DNA of 64,000 nucleotides from Fistulifera solaris (Eukaryota; Bacillariophyta; Bacillariophyceae; Naviculales; Stauroneidaceae). Shown here piece by piece: positions 46,769 to 57,151 of the stretch. Each line of letters opens with the position of its first letter. The first letter of the stretch is position 1. Made by a program: the position numbers and the translations under genes. The stretch spans positions 372,001 through 436,000 of the forward strand of contig AP026138.1 of NCBI GenBank assembly GCA_030295235.1. The letters are read 5' to 3'. The notes below the pieces were generated by a model that was not told the origin of the DNA, did no database searches, and saw nothing but the letters and a program-made list of their open reading frames with translations.

Positions 46769-47802
46769 TTATCTAGATTCGAACGGCAACGAGCCGTCCG
46801 ATTCTCCTAAAATGCGTGACAGTATCGCTGTTTGAACTTGATCGTAAGCATCCAACGCACCCAATGCTTCTAAATTTCGCAAGCCCTGATCATTGAGTCC
46901 TCCCGGAGTTTGTTCGGCAATGAGTTGATCGAATCCGTTCGGGTCCTTTTGTACTTGTACGGCATCCTGTACCATTGAGTCGTACAAACGACCGACGAGG
47001 AAACTCGCTTGATCGCGATCCAGGCCGTGACGCACCAAAAACTCCCGATTGTTGCGCAAAACGCCATAGAACGATCCCATCAGACATGTCGTGACCATGA
47101 GAGCCGACATTTGTTGCGCATCACGTGCCTGGACACAACCACCGAGGGCTTCGCACAGCTCCGTCAGAATCGGTGGATCTTTCTGTGTGGGAGTCAATAA
47201 CAGACATATGCCATTACATCGAGCGACAGCTGGCAAACAAATCATTTTGAACACGCGTTCGGGAGGCAACTGGGCGTCACGGCAAAGGTCTTCGATGGTG
47301 GATGTGGAAACCAGTGACACGAGTGTGTGTCGATGGGCATCGAATTTTAACTTTTGCAAGACAGATGAAGTTTGCTCCGGTAAGACACAAAGAAAAATGA
47401 TATCCGCCGTGTCGACGACTTGTTGATTGTCATCGTGAATCGACACCAAATCAGGGAACGATTTTTGCAAAGCCGAAGAACGTTTCTCGGATCTGCGCGA
47501 AACAGCCAAATAGGATATCGGTACACTTTGTTGCGTCGCTAGACCTGTAGCGATTGCGGAAGCAATCGTTCCAAAAGCCCACAAAAACCGATCCGTTGAG
47601 GTGTTAGGGAGGTGCCTAGAGAGGTGCTTTCGCTGTCGTCGGACGATGAATGATAAAGGGTTATGAATTCCGTTTCCGGAGGGGACATTATTTGTGGGCG
47701 AAGTAAGGTTCGTGTATGAATGTGAAAGGCGTCTTGTTGAGGAACGAATGATGCTAATAAAAGAGCCAGAAAAGCGTATGATGAGCTTATCAGAGGAGTC
47801 AT
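46769..47802 (-). CDS. ProC-superfamily reductase (pyrroline-5-carboxylate reductase-like), plastid- or ER-targeted
   Basis: 344 residues. The N-terminus is a signal peptide (YAFLALLLASFVPQQDAF) with a DAF cleavage site like diatom plastid preproteins. A Rossmann start QRIGFCGAFGTIASAIATGL follows, then ADIIFLCVLPEQ (NAD(P) fold) and a helical dimer domain. The frame meets only if a G3 run (minus strand, 47580-47578) is one base short. The ProC signature near the C-terminus, normally SPGGTT, is TPGGLNDQGL, so substrate use may differ; I assign the superfamily, not proline synthesis. Start at 47802 chosen because it gives the targeting peptide. Confidence 0.7.
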
Positions 47803-48065
47803 GGTCGAAACGTATCGAAATCTTCTGCATTTGTTTTTCTTTTTTCGTTTTTACTCCGTATTTTTTTTTCGAGGGTTTTGGTGGAGGCGAAAAGTTGAAG
47901 TTCCGATGTCGGATACTGTCGCTCGTACCGGCACTCGACGTAGGACGTAGGAGCTATAGGTTTGTTGTTTGCTGACCTATACTACCCAGAACCTCTTTTT
48001 TAGCCAAGCAAGTATAGTGTATGGGAATTCTATTTTACAAGTTATGAGTGGCAGTTAAGATCAAA

Positions 48066-48089
48066 AAGACTGAAAAGCTTTTCAGTCTT
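48066..48089. terminator. Perfect 24-bp palindrome at the ankyrin gene's stop codon
   Basis: Twelve-base arms (AAGACTGAAAAG and its complement) with no loop, followed on the minus strand by a T run. It covers the stop codon at 48084-48082. RNA from this gene could form a hairpin here. Whether it acts in 3'-end formation is unknown. Confidence 0.5.
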
Positions 48090-49245
48090 GACTTTCCGTG
48101 AAGCGCTGGAATTCCAGCTCTTTGGGGAGCAGGCGAGCGGCTCCTCGTTCCGCTAGGTATTTGCACCAGTCGCCATACTGTGCAGGACGCGCATAGTCCA
48201 ATGGTGTGAACCCTCTCTTGTCTTTGGTGTATAATAAGTCGGGGCAAGCGTCGAGTAGCTCATCGATCACTTGAAAGTTGGGACTCGAAGTCCAGCACGC
48301 ATCGTGCAAGGAGGTTCTTCCGTAATCACAACACACTTTGCAGCTGAGACCGGCCTCCTTCAACAGAAATTGAACAATTTCCAGAGATCCTCTCCGACAC
48401 GCCGTGTGAATAATCGAATCGCCAAATTTGTTCGCACATTGCAACTGTCGACCGGCTTTGTAAAAGTCTCGCAAGGTCGGGAGATCGTTCTCGCGCAAAG
48501 CTTTTATCACATCCATTTCGTAAGCTTTGACCACATCCTCCGTGACTTCGACAAAGAAGCCTTTCATATTGAGTGCGTCAAACGTTTCGTACACGTATCC
48601 CGCCTGCTCTATCATTGTTTTGAGTACAGAATCGGGCTTGGGTGCGGTAGTTGTTGCAGCGCGAGGCGACTGGTGTATGCAGGTAAGGCCGTCGCTGATT
48701 TTGGGCATAGATGTAGTCAGTCGGGAGCTTTTGAACGCGTGTAATTTTGCGCGATGCGCTATGGCCGCAGATTCAGAAGCGAGTGAAGCAGTGGAGGCGC
48801 TGTGCATGACTTTTTGTGAGGCAAGCTCGATGGCGCGGTTCAACACGCTATGCGGTACTGCGACGCCAAAGTTGGCCTTTTTCAGAGCTCGGGACGCCAT
48901 GTTGTCGGCTTCTTCGTCAGAGCTACTGGTATCGGATTCATCGGAAAGGGAGGAACCGCACGATAAAGTATCGGCCCGAGGCTGCTTACGTCTCATGTTT
49001 TCCACTAATTGCTCGACGGCCAGCCGCCTCTTTCGCGCCGCTACGGAAGGATCCATCGCTGTACCAGTTGGCTGAAAGTCGGGTAGACTGGCATTGCGAT
49101 ACATCATCCGCGCAATATTGTGGCTAGCAGCTTTTAATGGTTCCAACAGCAATGGTGTTGCCGCCGAAGTGCGCAAGTCATGGAGTGAAACTATACGGCG
49201 TATTATTATTTCAAGACCGAATGCGAGTGGTGTGACATGTGGCAT
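48082..49245 (-). CDS. Ankyrin-repeat protein
   Basis: 387 residues, of which the last 150 hold about four ankyrin repeats (NDLPTLRDFYKAG, FGDSIIHTACRRGSLEIVQFLL, YGRTSLHDACWTSS and KRGFTPLDYARPAQ). The N-terminal part is basic and Ser-rich (SSLSDESDTSSSDEEADNM) and carries no known domain. This is a common stramenopile layout, and the binding partner cannot be read from sequence. The upstream Met is the first in frame; a later start at MMYRNASLPDF (residue 47) is equally possible. Confidence 0.75.
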   Translation of the reverse strand: MPHVTPLAFGLEIIIRRIVSLHDLRTSAATPLLLEPLKAASHNIARMMYRNASLPDFQPTGTAMDPSVAARKRRLAVEQLVENMRRKQPRADTLSCGSSLSDESDTSSSDEEADNMASRALKKANFGVAVPHSVLNRAIELASQKVMHSASTASLASESAAIAHRAKLHAFKSSRLTTSMPKISDGLTCIHQSPRAATTTAPKPDSVLKTMIEQAGYVYETFDALNMKGFFVEVTEDVVKAYEMDVIKALRENDLPTLRDFYKAGRQLQCANKFGDSIIHTACRRGSLEIVQFLLKEAGLSCKVCCDYGRTSLHDACWTSSPNFQVIDELLDACPDLLYTKDKRGFTPLDYARPAQYGDWCKYLAERGAARLLPKELEFQRFTESQD

Positions 49246-50102
49246 GGAACACGTAGCTCACAAACTATCGAACTATCGTTTGAACTGTACGGAAAACGTT
49301 TGGCCTTTCCTTTTGTTGCTGGATCGACCGCCGAACCAACCGAACGCCGACAAACCCATCGGCAGATGGTTGTTATACACTGTAACTTATAGCTCAATTC
49401 TGACTATGCAAGAGATAGAGAAAATTGCATGCCGAAAGATGGAAGCCATCCGAACAGATGTAAGACCGATGTTAAAGTTCCCTACGAAACGTTCCGAACT
49501 TTATCTATAGGTCTACAGTCAGCCATCAGTAGTAATACGAGACCCGAGAGAAAAGCTAATCGATGCAGCGTATCATCTATTGCCCTCGGGCTGTAAGACG
49601 GATGACGACGAGCACGTCAAACTTCGGGAGGGCCATAATCCAGGAAGCGAAGTTTCCCACGTAAGCACGTAAGCAAGCTTTCTTTGTTGCGGATCGTAGA
49701 TTGGTCTGACGTCGACCAAGCAGATGACCAACAAGCAGAAGCAGGATTCCTCCGCGATGCGAACGAGCGAATGCCGATGGGAGGGATAATACTCCGTTTA
49801 GGGTTATAAGACGGAACGTTCACGACGAAAAACTAGGATGGCTGGTCTAGAGACTTTAGACCAAATTGCAAAGATAATTACTCAGTCTTTTAAGTTACAG
49901 TCGAGCGTAGCATTTGATGCTCCGAATAACTCACAATGTAAATAGAGTACCAGAAGGGAAAAGAAACAGCTAGGCAAGTGATGTAACTCATGTTACACTG
50001 CTCTTTAGTCGTTTGCGTTAAACACTAGACTACGAAGACTATCGATTGCGTTTTTTAGAGAAATCTTCTCTAATAATCATGACGTGGAAGACGAAGCGCT
50101 TA
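49246..50102. other. Intergenic region
   Basis: About 860 bp between two minus-strand genes. Nothing recognised. Confidence 0.4.
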
Positions 50103-50756
50103 CTAACCGGCAAAGGTGCGACGACTCCAGCCAACGTTGGCGCGCGGCATATCGAAAAAGTTGATGTAAATTCGAGCTTCGTCCACGCCGAACGGCGCCA
50201 AGAGATCTGTGACAGCGGCCGTAATTTGTCCGTTGGATTCCATGCCAATGGCACCGATGCTATAGAGACATCCTAAAGCAGTGGGTGCATCCGATCCTCC
50301 AAAGATGACATCGGCCTTGTCGGTGATCGAAACGGCTGCAAGGCAGTACAAAGAGGATGGACGATTGTGAAGCCATAAATAAATTGTATCATTTACTAGA
50401 AAAGGCTGAAATAAACTTACCGATGTAAGACTCGGGCTTTCCAGTGCTGGCGCAAATGGCTTTTGAACATGCTGTAACGAAGAGACCAAGCGATGAGAGG
50501 TGAACACAAAAGGGAAAATAGCAGATTCTTTATTAATCTCACCTTTCATAATTTCCATCTTCTTATCCCCAAGGTCAACATTAGTGGTCAAAATGAGCGA
50601 AGGGTCTCCTGGAAGTAAGCAGAACGGATGAGGTTCGTTGCAGCTTGAAGGATCCATGGCGAAAGACGTAGAATATTCTTGGACGGCGTTTACAATGAAG
50701 GAATGAGCGTTTATAAAAGTTAATGCAAGAAAGAGAAGTGATTGCCAAGCCAACAT
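50103..50756 (-). CDS. Secreted MIF/D-dopachrome tautomerase-like protein
   Basis: 165 residues. Exons 50756-50543, 50471-50421 and 50335-50103 (introns 71 and 85 bp). The MIF fold signature is clear: CSKAICASTGKPESYIAVS, FGGSDAPTALGCLYSIGAIG and EARIYINFFDMPRANVGWS. Unlike normal MIF, which starts at the catalytic proline, this one has a signal peptide (LAWQSLLFLALTFINAHS) and an extra segment, so the equivalent proline is internal, at about residue 52 (PGDPSLILTTNV). Tautomerase activity would need cleavage just before it. The start at 50756 is preferred over an upstream in-frame Met because it exposes the signal peptide. Confidence 0.82.
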   Translation of the reverse strand: MLAWQSLLFLALTFINAHSFIVNAVQEYSTSFAMDPSSCNEPHPFCLLPGDPSLILTTNVDLGDKKMEIMKGEINKESAIFPFVFTSHRLVSSLQHVQKPFAPALESPSLTSVSLFQPFLVNDTIYLWLHNRPSSLYCLAAVSITDKADVIFGGSDAPTALGCLYSIGAIGMESNGQITAAVTDLLAPFGVDEARIYINFFDMPRANVGWSRRTFAG

Positions 50757-51071
50757 ACTGGAAATGTCTCTCTCGGGCCTCGTCGAAGCTTGTGAATGGC
50801 GTGTGAAAAGATCTGAAAATCTTTCGATCTTTGACAAGTAACTATAGCCAATAATAGTATGGATGCTTTGTCGCAGCGAATAGTTGCAATCGTACGTATT
50901 CATGACTCAAAGTAAGGTGAAGCTGAAGCTCAAAAGAAATAGTTGCGCACATATGAGATATCATTATTTGTAAACTGAATATTACACTATAGCGCTTTCC
51001 CAAAATAAAGCGGCATAAGATGAGTTACGAGGCGTTTATGAGCTGTCATGATAAACCCAAATCACGCTGGT

Positions 51072-52762
51072 TCAACCAAAGACAGGAGCCTCTCCAATAC
51101 CATTGCACAGGCGAAACACAATTTCGGCGGCTTTCGTTGCTAGCTGATCCGCCAAAGTGCGAGTGGGGGCTTCGGCATACACGCGGACGACATCTTCCGT
51201 TCCACTGGGACGAATGAATGCACGGCCCTTGACTTCCGCCATGGCGATATCGAGTTCTTCTTGTACTTGAACCGGTGATAAGCACTTGGTCTCGTTTTCA
51301 TTCGTCTGTATCATATTGCGGTCTTTGACCAAGACTTTGCCCTGACGCGATGGCAAGTCCGTGTAGATGGCATCCCACTCGGATGGTGACATCCCCTGGA
51401 TTTGCAAAATGGCATCGACAAGGAGCAAATCGGACAAGGCGTCGCCGACGGCTTGGTTGACCAACGCTGGTAAAACGGACAATCGCTGCAATGCCACGGA
51501 GCCGCGGCATCTCTTTCCTCGCAACGCAGCATCTGCTTGAGCCATACATTGATAAAAGGCCGGTCCAAACAGGACAGTGCCGTGTCCATTCGCTTCAAAG
51601 TAGACACCGACATCAAAGTGTTCCGCGGCCGCGTGGTGCACGTATTTGACTCCCGTTTTGGCAATCACAATTCCCTCCGGACCCAGGACTTGTTCCAAGT
51701 AGTGTGTCGAAGCTCCGTTGGCATACGCGGTTTGAACGACACCCAAGCGAATCGGAGGAAGACTCGGTGCATCGGCTCGCAGGGCCTGATACTCCGCTTG
51801 CAAGAATCGACACAATAGACAAGCAATTTTGTCGCCATCTTGTAGCCGCATTTGACCGTCCGTGACGCTAAAAAAGACAATCCGATCGGCATCTCCATCC
51901 AACGAGGCACAGTACTGCGTCGGTAGATCGGCAGGGGCATCGTAAAAAGTCGGCGGTTGTAAGGCTTTCTGCACATGCTCCGAGCCGCACTTTTCATTGA
52001 GTGGACCGGTTCCCGGTGCATTGACGACAAGAATTGGTCGATGGGTGGGATCGAGTTCTTGAATGGCTTGGTGCAAGGTTTGCGCGTGGGCGTATCCGAC
52101 ACCGCAGGCGGCGTCGACCACCAAGGGCGCACGGCGGTCTCCGTCGGACGAATGAGTGGCCAAGAGAGCGTGGTACGATTGTGCCAACAACGAAAAGTAA
52201 CCGGCGGGACGTGGAGGAATCAAGAGTGGTAAATACTCTCGATTCCCGTGCAAAACGGCATGATGGAGCATGGGGGTGGTGATGATGCCGTGATCGATTA
52301 TAGCACTGCCCAGCGCCCGCGCAGTTTGCACCACCAAATCACAAAGTGCGGGAGAATGTTTTCGTGTATCGCGTCCCACATGAATGATGGGAACAAAGTC
52401 ACTCTTGAAGGGTTCAATTTTCTGCAACAGCCGTTGAATATCGCGTTCATTCGCCATTTCGACGGCCAACGTTTCACCGTCACTGGCCATCATCCCTCCG
52501 TCCGGATCCGCTATTTTGACGCCGTTATAGGACTCGTCATTGTGCGACGCCGTCACCATGACTCCCACCGGAGCTTGTTTTTGCCAGGAACGCAATGTGG
52601 CGACGATTCCGACACGCACCATAATGGGCGGCAGAATCGAGGCATCGTAGCGGAATCCGGCCGTTCCGTAATTCAAAAGGTATCACCGGAAGGGTGTTCC
52701 TGCAGGAGTTGTAGAAGCTTTTCGGGGGATGGTTCGGGTGCTAGCTTTGTAGGAAGGTGCAT
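51072..52762 (-). CDS. PGM3: Phosphoacetylglucosamine mutase (PGM3/AGM1)
   Basis: 563 residues. It converts GlcNAc-6-phosphate to GlcNAc-1-phosphate for UDP-GlcNAc synthesis, needed for N-glycans and chitin. Motifs: LNYGTAGFR, the active-site phosphoserine loop VTASHN, the metal-binding loop SLDGDADRI, the sugar-binding EANGHGT and the phosphate-binding RPSGTEDVVRVYAEA. A plus-strand A4 run (52675-52678) is one base short; allowing it links ATG at 52762 (MHLPTKLAPEPS) to the core. Single exon. The next gene diverges from it. Confidence 0.93.
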
Positions 52763-53216
52763 GTTAATATTGCTTTATTAATAGAAGCAAGAGAATCTTT
52801 TGAAGTCGTCCCCGAAATGAGCAGGAAAAGCCACATGAACTTACATTTGCGGACGAGCGAAAAGATGCGAGGCATAAAAAGATCGAAATGACCAAGTACT
52901 GGAGAGACATCATATTTCTACTGTTTGGCTCAGTTTTCATTCCCGCCAAATGACCCTTTGCTGGCGCGGGCTTGCATCTTGAATGAATCACGAACGAGCG
53001 TGACCGTCTACTTTTTCCAGCACAATAACAGAACATCCCCTGCATCGATCTCTGTTGCGACGCAAAAGGAAGGCTTCAAGCTTCAAGTTCCTTGTATATT
53101 ATTTTCGCTTCCTACCATCTCCTTTGAATGCTTGGAATGACATGAGAGCACTGTTGCTTTAGGAAAAAAACACAACAACTATTGTTTCGTAGGCGAAAGG
53201 GCTTGCGGCGGAAACA
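52763..53216. promoter_or_regulatory. Divergent promoter region, PGM3 and RS-rich gene
   Basis: About 450 bp separating divergent genes. No element stands out. Confidence 0.4.
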
Positions 53217-56200
53217 ATGATCAAAAATTTGCAGGGCATGCTCAGCCCCTCCAAAAAGAAGCGTTCGTTTCAACCCGACCAGCATTCCGTCGTCGATGAA
53301 TATTCGCGAGCCAGTGTTACCACGACACCGAAAGATGGAAAGAACGGGAGATTAATGAACGTTCTGAAATCACCTCCGATCGACGATGATGCGAAGGAGT
53401 CGTCGCCCGGGGTATTATTTGCGAGGAGACGGAGATCCATCACGGGGGACGAGCCGCAAATATCACCGTCGTATGAAGATGCGGAAAAGAAAGCTGGATT
53501 GAATATTCGTGGCTTTTTTTACGCGAAGGAAATCCATGTCGAAAAAGGAAAGTGAAGAAATGATGGTGCATTCACCCAGCAACGTTGTGGAGGACGATGA
53601 TAGTGAAAACGATATCGAACAAAGTTATCTTGAAGAGATTTTCAAACGGAAACAAGCCGCCATGCAGGAGGAAATATCGGAGAGTCAATACAGTGCGGCG
53701 GAAAGTAATGTCGTGGGCGACAACAAGTCACGGCGCGGAAGGAGAAGGTCGGTGACCAAGTTGATGGCCGAATCACGCCGGCGTGACGAAGAAAAAAAGT
53801 GCGGGTGTTTCCCCTGGCGGTGGGTTACCGGTCGTATTAGACAATATATCACGGAGACGTCGAAGATCATTGCATGCTAGACCATTGGACGCACCTTCTA
53901 GGAGAGAGGATACGGACGCGATGGATGAAAGAAGGGAGCCGAATTTGGTGCGACAACACAGGGCTAGCGTTTCGTCTGTAGAGAATGCTACCGCAGAAGT
54001 CACTGAGAAGAGGACGTACAAGGAGCGTGGATCAGCAGACGTTCAGGCAAGTCCTAATCGAAATAGTCATAAGAAAGAAGATGTTGACGACAGAAGAAGG
54101 ATGAGAGGGCGTGAATCGCAAATTAGCCGCAGTGACATTGAAAATGATCTATTAAAGAACGACAGGAGGAAAAGTCATAGTCAAAAAAATAATGCGAGAT
54201 CCTGGTGACAAGTACTCATACTCTGAAAGCGAAGCGGATAGAAAATCGCATGTAGCACGCAATACAGAACAGCAAACGATTTCTGCTGGAGACAAACGGA
54301 GCAGTGACAATTTCACGAAATCCCGTGGCGGTGGGCATGACCAAAGACGGAACAGTGTTGTCAGTGATAAAGGAAAAATGAGAGACCGTCATACAAGGGA
54401 CCGCTCACGGAGCCCGCCTTCTGGACCGATAGGTCGTTCACGATCGAAGAGTCGAAATCATGCCAAGTCACCAACACGCCATAGATCCAAGAGTAGAAGA
54501 AGGAGGTCGGAGTTAGAAGAGTCTCGCGAGAGAAGGCGATCAAAAAGTAGACATCGTTCTTTACTGGTTTCCCCGAAAAGCAATGATGATGAACATAGGC
54601 GGCAGGGAAGTAGCAGCAATATGCATAGAGACCCAGATCGTGCCAGGGAACGAGAAACTGTGGAGAGAGTGAAGATAGAGCGTGATATTCACAATGTCAG
54701 GGAGGGCTCAAAAGGGAAAGATTATGATCGACAGCGTGAAAGAGATCGTGAAGAAAATAGAAGGAGACGCTACAAGGATAACCACATTCCGAGAGATCCG
54801 CGTAATAGGGAGTCAGGAAAGGGGGCCAGACGGTCTCGCCGAGCCAACGATGACCACTCCTCTGCGCGTTCCTTCTTATCGGATTCTGCGTCTTCATTTG
54901 ACTCTTTTTCGCAGCAAAGTAGGACTGGGTCGACGTCTAGCACTAGGGAGGAAACACTAAGGGGCGGGCACGCATCACCACATGGCAAGATGTCAAAAAG
55001 CAAGGACAAGCTGAAAAGCTACCTTCCTTCTGATGAGAGGGCTAGATCCAAGCAGAGCCTCGATATGAGATCACCGTCCACTATCAGCAGCAAACAAAAG
55101 ATTGACCTTCGCAAATTTAGAACTGAGGGCAGCGGGAAGCATATGAATCCGTGGACAGAGAAGGATTTGCCTGAGGTACAAAGTCATCACTCCCGCAATT
55201 CTGATGCATGTCACGAATCATTTTCAAATGAAATTGCTGCTATTGTGGCGAAAAATGAGGTTGGCCCCGAAAAGACCTACGACGAGAGTAACAATTCATC
55301 ATCCAATGCGAAAATAACTGCGACTGCGGATCGTTCTGCGGAGACTGGCCGTACAATTGCCCAAGATAAAAATGGGACGATACGCGGAGGAGAAAAGCTC
55401 AATAATGAACACTCTATATCTGGTCCCGATCCTCCGTCAGATGGGAAGCGCTCGCGTAATCGACGTGTTGCGCTTGCCTCAATTCTTGACAGCGACGTTG
55501 GAGGGGAGCGAGAAGCGGACATACTTTCTCTTTGTTCATCTTACAGCAAACCTTTGGTTACTGCACGAACCTTGTATCACTCTGAACTGCTGGTGAAGGT
55601 ACCTGACGATCGCGGGGGCCTGTTGAGTTCAGACCGGTATAAGGTACTTTCCGCTGATAGTGGGACAAGAGATCCTTTGTTGCACCACTCGATGCAAGAT
55701 GTGCCAGATTCTGCTATTGACAAGCCACAAGAATCTTGCAATACTGCAAATGGCTCGTCGTCATCGCTTAATCACGAGGTAACTGACACAAAGCAGTTGA
55801 TTGAGACCGATCATAACAGTGAAATAAACTGTAATGACGATGAAAACGTTACGGTGGCGGAGCATGCGGTTTGTTGTGAACCAGCCCTTTTGCTGTTGCT
55901 AATGGTGAGGCCGAAGAAAATTTCCTTCGAGATAGCAGATCAATCAAGCTATTACAGTCACACGATATCGATCTGCAACCAACGCAATATGATTTTGAGA
56001 ACGACAAACTGAGTGCTGAGTTAGGAAAATTTAATGATGCATTGTCGATGGGTGGCGAGGAAACTCTGCCAGCCACGAAAGAAACAGAGCAAAGAACTTT
56101 GACAGCATCTTCAAAGAAGAACAAATCTGAAGATTTTCAATCTAGCACGAGCGCTCCTCCGTCATACTTCTGTGCGGATAAAGATATGGAAAAGCCGCTC

Positions 56201-57060
56201 GACTCAGAAAAGATGCAACAGAATGCTCGTAATGTCGACTTTGGTAGCCAAATAAATCCAGACAAGACAAATCGCACTGCACATGATGATAATTCAGAAA
56301 AGTCACTTGAGCTTGAGTTGCTATCGGAGACAAATGTTAGACCTGAGGGTCCGGGTGATAGTATCCAGGGCGTCTCCTCGACAAGAGATGTTAGCACGGC
56401 GTTTAGTTCTACCCACCCTTCTAAGCAATACAATTTGGCGACAACAACTATCGAGCCAGCAAATCAAGGGTTGACGCCCATTGTAGAGTTGTCTCGCGAC
56501 AAAAGTCACGAGGCCGCTGAAGCCAGGATCAGCCTCGAAGCACTATCCAGCGAGCCATCTCAGAATTCTATTTTGTCTTCTCCCGTGTCTAGCCGAGGTC
56601 GCGACAGATCGAGGAAGTCGGTGAAGGGTGCGTCAAAGAAGGGCGACAAATATGGGCGAACAAATTTACAAAGTAAAGACATCTACCACGATAGTTCCGA
56701 CAATCGTAGTCTCTCACCCAAACGACGAAGCTCGGAAAACAAAGTTTCCAGTGATGCCAGTTCACGTGATAGTAAAACTTCTTCGTGGAGACCCCCAAAC
56801 CAAATGAGAGAGGTACCGATGAAAGCAACAAAACATCACAGATGCGAAGGAGGCGCTCATCTCGCCGAATGGACAGTCACCGCGAAGTAAATAAGAACGA
56901 CGCAACCTCTGTTGAGTATAACGAAGAGGATGTTTTCACGCTGTACAAATGGTCAGGGACTAGGCAAGCTGAAAGTAAAGTTCGAGGAGAGAGACTTGCT
57001 TTGAGAAAGTCGATAAAGGCGCTGTCCTTTCTACGCGCTTTCGAGACCGTTGGTATTTAA
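53217..57060 (+). CDS. Large RS/SR-rich disordered protein
   Basis: About 1280 residues if five homopolymer slips are allowed: T7 53514-53520, A7 53792-53798 and A7 54183-54189 (each one too many), T4 55888-55891 and C5/A3 at 56792-56799 (each one short). The result is exactly divisible by three. The sequence is very hydrophilic and has a dense arginine-serine region (GRSRSKSRNHAKSPTRHRSK, RRSKSRHRS) of the sort found in splicing and nuclear-speckle proteins, plus many acidic Ser clusters. No RRM or other fold is seen, so splicing is only a suggestion. The start is the first ATG, MIKNLQGMLSPSKKKRS. Confidence 0.6.
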
Positions 57061-57151
57061 ATGAATAAGACTACAGTACTAAACGTGCACCAGATATTGA
57101 CCTTTAATTTCTCCCTTGTACCTAGGTTACACTTATAGTATTACTCCGTAT

